A DNA stretch of 64,000 bases from Hofstenia miamia. Lineage: Eukaryota; Xenacoelomorpha; Acoela; Hofsteniidae. This document shows positions 58,540 through 64,000 of the stretch, piece by piece (the stretch's first letter is position 1; each line of letters begins with the position of its first letter). The stretch is taken from NCBI GenBank assembly GCA_900660155.1, contig CABFPE010001174.1, forward strand, positions 1 to 64,000, written 5' to 3'. The translations under genes and the position numbers were made by a program. The notes under the pieces were generated by a model that saw only the letters and a list, made by a program, of their open reading frames with translations, was not told where the DNA came from and searched no databases.

Positions 58540-58773
58540 TTTAATAATTACTAAAGGCAATTGTATATTGGGATCCCTCACCAGTATTTGTACTCCTGGT
58601 TCTTTTCTTCTAATCGTCTTCTTGCTTGTTTACTTCTTCATTTTGAGCGAGAAGAAACAACTATCTTAACCCACTCGTAAGTTCGTAGTATAATTCTTGT
58701 TTGTAAGTCTCCATACACTTTCGTTAACTATTACGCCATCTGTTTTCTCTCCTTGGTGCACGCTCTTTGAGCG

Positions 58774-58789
58774 CCTGTCACGGTCGCCA
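58774..58789 (-). promoter_or_regulatory. primer-binding site, element 5
   Basis: TGGCGACCGTGACAGG on the minus strand next to LTR7. Confidence 0.75.
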
Positions 58790-60158
58790 TGTAGAATCAT
58801 GCCAACTCAACATGAGGGTGTTATTTAGAGAAAGCTATTACTGTTCTTAGATTAACCACGAATCTGAGTTGACACTTTTCCGTTTTCTCTCCTTTGTAAT
58901 AAGTGTGCGGTTTATTAAACTAATTTAATATGCAAGAGCCCTTGTAGCTACTTAATTAACTCAACTTATTTAGGTAAGGCAGAGAGCTTGGAAGACAGGA
59001 TCGACACTCAAGAGTAGACGTGCAATTCCAGGAATGCACCAGCCAGCCGCATCTTACCAATGGAACTGTTGATGTGAGATAGAGAACAATAATGGAATGG
59101 CGATGTGAATAGCAAACTCAGTGTAATGGGATTGGCAACTACTTAATAATTTAGTGCATTGATTGTTTTTGTTATTACGAACTAGTGCAATAAACGAAGT
59201 TGTGCAACCTTGCCGCTGAACTAGCTTATTATGAGGCCCTACATGTAATAACCTTACATATAAATAAATATCTAATAACCCTTGATACATGTAAACAATC
59301 AACGCAGTCGGCAGAAAACAATAACTAGAAGTCGGTCTATAGTCTACTGTGTGAAACATTGAGCAACATGTAATAACGATCAAATAAACTCTTAGTAATA
59401 GAATATCAAAAGACCATTGTAATAACCATTTGAATGTAAATACTATTAAGCCAGCAATCAGCATGTAATATAATGAATGTAATAAATAACTTGAGTTCAT
59501 CGGTAAAATAATTAACATGTAAGACCTACAGGCTGCGATAATACTATCAGACAAGCAATGACGATAAGGAAAGCTATAACAGTAAAAAAACTCCTATACC
59601 TATCCGTAACCTAAGAGCCCACAAGGTAACTACAGCTGTCGCCCTCCCCGCTGTGGAATAGCTATTAGGAGGCTGCTCCAGCATACCTTTAACCGGATGT
59701 GGGAACCACCATTCAATTACCCTAGCTCGTAGATGTTTAGCTTTCCATCAGAATATAAAATAACCTGACAAAAGAAAATGAATCCAAAGTAGATTTGCTC
59801 ATCAATAATTACATCCGATTCATTATATTTATAGCACTTGGTGATAAACAACTAAATACTCGACAAGTACCTGTTAATCTTTCTTGTTGACAGTTTTTCC
59901 CTCGCTTTAATATTTCTGCTAATTTTACGCAACGTCAGCTTTAATTCGACTACCCTGTTTGACCATCTTTTGTTTTGTCAAAATACAGTCGAGTATAATT
60001 TTAAGTATAATTGCACAAAACATTTACAAAGTGAAAATAATCAATCCTATCATGATTTACAATTTAATCATTATAATCAATAATAAATTTAGTCTTTGTT
60101 TCCTTATCCTTTTCCTCTCATCTTGACCAATCATGATAGAATGATGGATTATGTCACA
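58790..60158 (-). repeat. LTR7 (1369 bp, long type)
   Basis: TGTAGAATC...GTCACA; polypurine tract of element 6 at 60159-60171; TATA 59833-59826. Long type as LTR1 and LTR4, but its R-U5 part mixes both short-LTR variants. Confidence 0.9.
59054..59554 (-). pseudogene. LTR-internal hydrophobic ORF, N-terminal part not open (LTR7)
   Basis: The last 166 codons align with the LTR2 ORF and end SHQQFHW at the same GTAAGA site. Many residues differ (for example LRVYLIVITCC for LHIVTLIVVTCC), yet no stop interrupts this part. Upstream the frame is not shared. Confidence 0.45.
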
Positions 60159-60175
60159 CTCCCCCTCCAGCATAG

Positions 60176-62596
60176 CTAATTAAGGATGACCACTCTCTCT
60201 CCATGTACCATCTCGGCCGCCTTTTTGATTATCTCACTGGCTTCTTTCATTTCCCACGTAACGTTTTCGTACGCCTCATCTTTCGTAATTTTTAGCACGA
60301 CGTCTTTCTCTGTTGTTAGCATCTTCTTGTGTCTTAAGAACGACGGGTTCTTTAGAGATTTAGCTATCGTACACATACTCCGTAATTCGTTTAACTTTTC
60401 GTTGAATATATCGTAGTGTTTTCTGTAGAGTTTCATGCCCTTTATGGCTATCATCAATGTCATAATCGCGTCTATTCTACTGGTGTGCGCCAAATCTGGA
60501 TGAATCGTAGTATTTGGGTAGAAGAATTCATACGTTGATCATAATGATTTCGAAATCGACGCTTTGTCATAGAATGCACTTATGTTTTCCAGTACTTCTT
60601 CCTCGGTGATGTTTTCCGGTTCATTCTTTCCTAATCTAACCATAGTAATAATTTCCACTCTCCTCATTACGTCGTAGTATCGATATTGCGAACTCCAAAG
60701 TTCTCCCCACACAATGTCGTTGATCCCAGAGAATAATATCACCGTTTGTGTCGACCTTTTTTCAATTTCTGCTCGGACTTTCTTAATCTGTCGGCATATT
60801 GGTTCTCCTTCTTTTCTCATCATCGGCAATACCAACTTATCATTGTATGTTAATGTGATCATTAGTATCCAAATGGCTGTTCTCGCTCTGATCCCTGGGG
60901 CATTAATTTCTTCAAACATTTGTGTTTTAAAGTTCCTCTTAGCTTCCATTTCATACGCTCTTCTCATTTCGTATAACGTAGCTTCAGTACTTTTATGATA
61001 CTTCTTAGTGGGCGATTTTATGTCTATCAGCGGCCACTCTTCATGCGTAGGCTTTTCTGCTTTAATCTCCGACCATACTGTCGCTATCTTTTCCAAATGC
61101 TCAGGTGTTTGGTTTATACTGCACTTTAGAAACAAATTTCAAGTCTCTTCCAAATTTTCAGTTATCCCCAGCAATTCCATAGTGCGTGTTTGATAATACA
61201 TATTGATCGCGATTTTAGGTTCCACCATGATTCTCTCCGCTGGGGCTATTTCATTAATTTGTAAGTCCACTTTTATCAGTTCAGATATTCTTCTTGTACC
61301 ATTATCCAATGTGAACAAATTATCTAATTTGATTTCCAATTCTTTTATACAGTCCGGTAATTCTTCTGATTTCTGTGTTACGATTAGTATTACCCTCGTC
61401 TTCTGTTTCTTAGCTATTTTGAGTGTTTCTTCGATGTTAGTTTGAAGTCTTTTTGATTCTATCTCAGCGTCTTTTACAAAATAAACTATTGTCAGATGGT
61501 TTTTATCGAGGTTTACTTGTTCACACTCGTTTACAATTTTGTCTTTGTTCTTTATTAGTTTCTGTACATCTTTCATGGTGAACTGTTCATCAAACGTGAT
61601 ATGGACTGTACTTTTGAAGTATGGTCTGTTAAATTGTTCCTTCATATCCTCTTTATATGCTATTATCGTATTGCAAGTTGGACGATTTTTCTTATCAATG
61701 ACTATTGGGATTGCATAACTTTCGTTCTCTTTGGTGGAAGTGCTGTGTTGTATTAGCCGCTTAGTTTCTGGCGATAGATTGTCGTAGGAATTATATCTCA
61801 TCTTTCTGTTTGCTATGAAATAGGGATGTATTCTATCTCGTCCTATTTTTGTCATGCGGCTCTCTCTCTCTTCCGATCGTGACGATTTTGTAGTTGTTGA
61901 TGTTTGTCTGTACGAAAAAATTCCTGAGCTCGTTGTTGTGGGGATTGAACTCGTTGACGGTATCTGCGAAGTATCCATATCTGAGTCATCACTTATGGGT
62001 TGTGTATCCCAACTTCCCATAGCTACTGAAGTTATTTCCTCGCCGCCCTTTAATTGGCTTTGAGTACTTGTTGTTGCTGTTTCCTCGCCGCCCTTTAGTT
62101 GGCTTTGAGTACTTGTAGATGTTGAAGGGGAGTGTGCATAATTCGGTATTTCCAACCTCATGCCCTTTAATTGGTGATCAGTATCTTGTAGATGGCCCTC
62201 ATTTATCCGCCTGCCCGTTAATTGACATTTGGTAGAGGGTGATTTTTCTTTTATTGTCTCCATCCTCATACCCTTTATTCGGTAATCAGATTGAGGAGAC
62301 CTCCTTCTTATTCTTTGTCTCTTATTGGTAGGTGTCATCTGCTCCGTCTTCATACTCTTTAATTGGTAATCTGACTGTGGAGCTCTTCTTCTAACTCTCC
62401 GTCTCTTATTGTTAGGTGGTGAATTCTCCATCGTCATGCCCTTTATTTGGCAATCGGATAGCGGAGATCTAGCTTTGTTAGTGGAGCTTGTCGATGTTCC
62501 CTCTGTCCTCACGCCCTTTATTTGACGATCGGTCTGCGGGGTCCTTCTCCTTCTTACTCTCCTCGATTTCAGTGGTGATCGTTCCGTTCGTTTCAT
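60176..62596 (-). pseudogene. ORF3 of array element 6, internally shortened
   Basis: N-terminal repeats (TDRQIKGV, SDCQIKGM, SDYQLKSM, SDYRIKGM, TDHQLKGM, two TQSQLKGGEE) and first half, then the C-terminal part with SGINDIVWGELW. The middle is missing. The missing part is not the same as in element 3, so the shortening arose independently. Confidence 0.85.
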
Positions 62597-64000
62597 TTTT
62601 CCTAAATTCAGTTACTAAATTAATATCCCATATTTCTGGGTCATATTTTAATTTGTTTTTAGCTGCCCCCTGGGGCATTATCCTTCTTTCAACTTCAGGT
62701 TCATCTTTCTCGGGTCTATATTCATCTTGAAATTCCTCTTCATGAACACTATCTAGATCGTCCATTTCAGCATATGTACCATCATCAACCTGTACAATTT
62801 TAAACTCTGCGGTTTTATCAAGGGTTACTTGCTCTATGTTTACTGTTGCCCTTTTTAAATTTTGAAAATGTAATACTCGTCCGTCATTCAATTTATAATT
62901 ATTATTGGGTAGTGTTTGTATTACCGTGAATGGCCCTGACCACTGTGTTTTAAGTTTCCTTACTTGGTTCACGTCTTGTGTTCTCATTAGAGTGTATGCG
63001 TAAACTTTATCCCCTACCCTGTGTGGTTCGCCATATATCTTTTTATTGAAATTTCTCTCTTGCCTTATTGCTGACTTCTTTATATTATGGCACATAGCTT
63101 CGTGGATTCCTGTTATCTGGTCTTTCAATCTTCTTATGTAGTCGTGATCCGGTTTCTCGGAGTATGCATGATATTGCATTGACACCGGCGTTGCCGCCTC
63201 TCTTCCATACATTGCTTTATATGGGGTTATTCCCGTTGTGGTATGTACAGATGTATTATAGAAATATTCAACTATTTCTAATACTTCTCTCCAATCTCTT
63301 CCTCCAATTCTCGACGTTAACACTCTTATTAATTTTATCATTGTTCTGTTTAATCTTTCCACCGCTCCATTGGCCTGTGGATGATATGCGGTTGTCTTTT
63401 CTGTTAGTATCTCCATTAGTTTAGTCATTTCTTCAAACAATTTACTCTCGAATTGAACGCCCCTATCAGATATTATTGTTTGCATTGGTCCAAATTTTAA
63501 GATCCACTCTTTTATTATTTTGTCTGCTACTACTTTTGCGGTTGTTGAATCTAGCGGTATCATTTGAGCGTATTTTGTGAAGTTATCCACTAACACTAAT
63601 ATATACTGATAGCCTTCGTCATCTTGAGACAACTTTTCCAAATCCACATGAACGATTTCATTAGGTGCCATTGCCATGATTTTTTCAAGCGGTGCTACTT
63701 GTATTGGAAAGTGACTCTTGTTATTTATAAGACATGTGTTACATTTATTGATCACATCTTCCACTGTTCTTCGAATGCTTGTTGTTATAAATCGAGCGTT
63801 AAAGGTGTTTTCTGTTTGTATTATACCCAAGTGTCCATTTTCGTGTATTTTCCTGACTAATTCCCTTTTGTAATATTCAGGGATCGCTATTCTTAGCGTC
63901 TTTCCTTCTATGTACAAAAGTCCATTACTATTTAATTTCCAATTATACCGCTGAAAATAACTTTTAGCTTCTTTTACCAGTGTCCAATCGTCATTGTTCA
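62478..64000 (-). CDS. pol: pol of array element 6, partial at window edge (integrase part)
   Basis: The frame is open to 64000. Visible: the end of the RNase H-integrase linker, the zinc finger (HENGHLGIIQ...C-x2-C), the DDE core (HVDLEKLS, SDRGVQFES, HPQANGAVERLN), a GPY/F-like module (WSGPFTV...LHFQNLKRA) and the acidic end. It overlaps the start of ORF3 by 119 bases. Confidence 0.85.
   Translation of the reverse strand, partial: NNDDWTLVKEAKSYFQRYNWKLNSNGLLYIEGKTLRIAIPEYYKRELVRKIHENGHLGIIQTENTFNARFITTSIRRTVEDVINKCNTCLINNKSHFPIQVAPLEKIMAMAPNEIVHVDLEKLSQDDEGYQYILVLVDNFTKYAQMIPLDSTTAKVVADKIIKEWILKFGPMQTIISDRGVQFESKLFEEMTKLMEILTEKTTAYHPQANGAVERLNRTMIKLIRVLTSRIGGRDWREVLEIVEYFYNTSVHTTTGITPYKAMYGREAATPVSMQYHAYSEKPDHDYIRRLKDQITGIHEAMCHNIKKSAIRQERNFNKKIYGEPHRVGDKVYAYTLMRTQDVNQVRKLKTQWSGPFTVIQTLPNNNYKLNDGRVLHFQNLKRATVNIEQVTLDKTAEFKIVQVDDGTYAEMDDLDSVHEEEFQDEYRPEKDEPEVERRIMPQGAAKNKLKYDPEIWDINLVTEFRKNETNGTITTEIEESKKEKDPADRSSNKGREDRGNIDKLH

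Larger units (their letters stand above)
52897..60158 (-). mobile_element. array element 5 (LTR6, internal region 5, LTR7), internally deleted form
   Basis: Internal region 54206-58789 (4584 bp), the same short make-up as element 2 (open gag, protease, ORF3 C-terminal part), which points to common descent by block duplication. About three breaks. Part of gag (about 57660-58200) is a divergent block. Confidence 0.85.
19427..64000 (-). mobile_element. tandem array of LTR retrotransposons sharing LTRs
   Basis: LTRs at 19427, 28796, 34680, 43573, 52897 and 58790 alternate with internal regions of 8060, 4575, 7545, 8015 and 4584 bp and a sixth that is cut by the edge. All are in the same orientation. 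Neighbours share one LTR and no flanking host DNA lies between them, which is the product expected of LTR-LTR unequal exchange rather than separate insertions. U3 types and the short internal form recur every third unit, at a spacing of about 24.1 kb. Confidence 0.85.
58790..64000 (-). mobile_element. array element 6 (LTR7 and 3' part; continues past window)
   Basis: Pol open to the window edge and ORF3 with a missing middle. About three breaks visible. The 5' part lies beyond 64000. Confidence 0.85.

Noticed and set aside
19427-64000. CRISPR array or satellite
   Set aside because: Repeat units are kilobase LTRs with coding regions between, not short repeats with spacers or simple satellite monomers.
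19427-64000. Assembly artefact as the full explanation of the array
   Set aside because: Units differ from each other by many substitutions and distinct rearrangements, so they are not one copy repeated in error; copy number still needs long reads.

Overview
The window is eukaryotic, AT-rich, and made almost entirely of Ty3/Gypsy-type (Metaviridae) LTR retrotransposons and their remains. I see no host gene, rRNA, tRNA or CRISPR. The organism cannot be named from the sequence. An animal is the likeliest host, because the Gypsy-type pol and a primer-binding site matching the 3' end of an animal-type tRNA-Arg recall the arthropod 412/mdg1 group, but that is inference.

Layout. (1) 1-10245, plus strand: one diverged full-type element (copy A), cut by the window edge at its 5' end. 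It has gag, pol, a very long third ORF (ORF3, 1189 codons, open) and a 1.15-kb 3' LTR. (2) 10246-16302: a graveyard holding a plus-strand ORF3 scrap, a minus-strand gag scrap, and at least four decayed minus-strand LTR pieces related to the copy A LTR. One of these is split by an 875-bp solo LTR with a 4-bp target duplication. (3) 16303-19426: the 3' LTR and part of the ORF3 of an older minus-strand element, interrupted at 19426/19427. (4) 19427 to past 64000: a tandem array of minus-strand elements that share LTRs (LTR-internal-LTR-internal...). It contains six LTRs and six internal regions, the last cut by the window edge.

The array has higher-order structure. LTR U3 types recur with period three, the short internal form occurs twice, and equivalent LTRs are 24146, 24101 and 24110 bp apart. 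This suggests duplication of a three-element block of about 24.1 kb, blurred by gene conversion or template switching that left mosaic LTRs and divergent blocks.

Plan of the element: LTR (TGT...ACA), PBS against tRNA-Arg, gag (coiled coil, capsid-like, CCHC), -1 frameshift site with a small hairpin at the gag stop, pol (protease DTGA, RT YIDD, RNase H, integrase HHCC and DDE with a GPY/F-like module), ORF3 starting inside the end of pol in another frame, polypurine tract, LTR. Two parts look new. ORF3 resembles no envelope and is kept in two well-separated lineages. A hydrophobic ORF of about 198 codons lies inside the LTR between TATA box and poly(A) signal, and ends exactly on a GTAAGA splice-donor-like site. 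All copies are treated as fossils: most are broken, some in a few places and some in many, and their ages are inferred only from mutual divergence.
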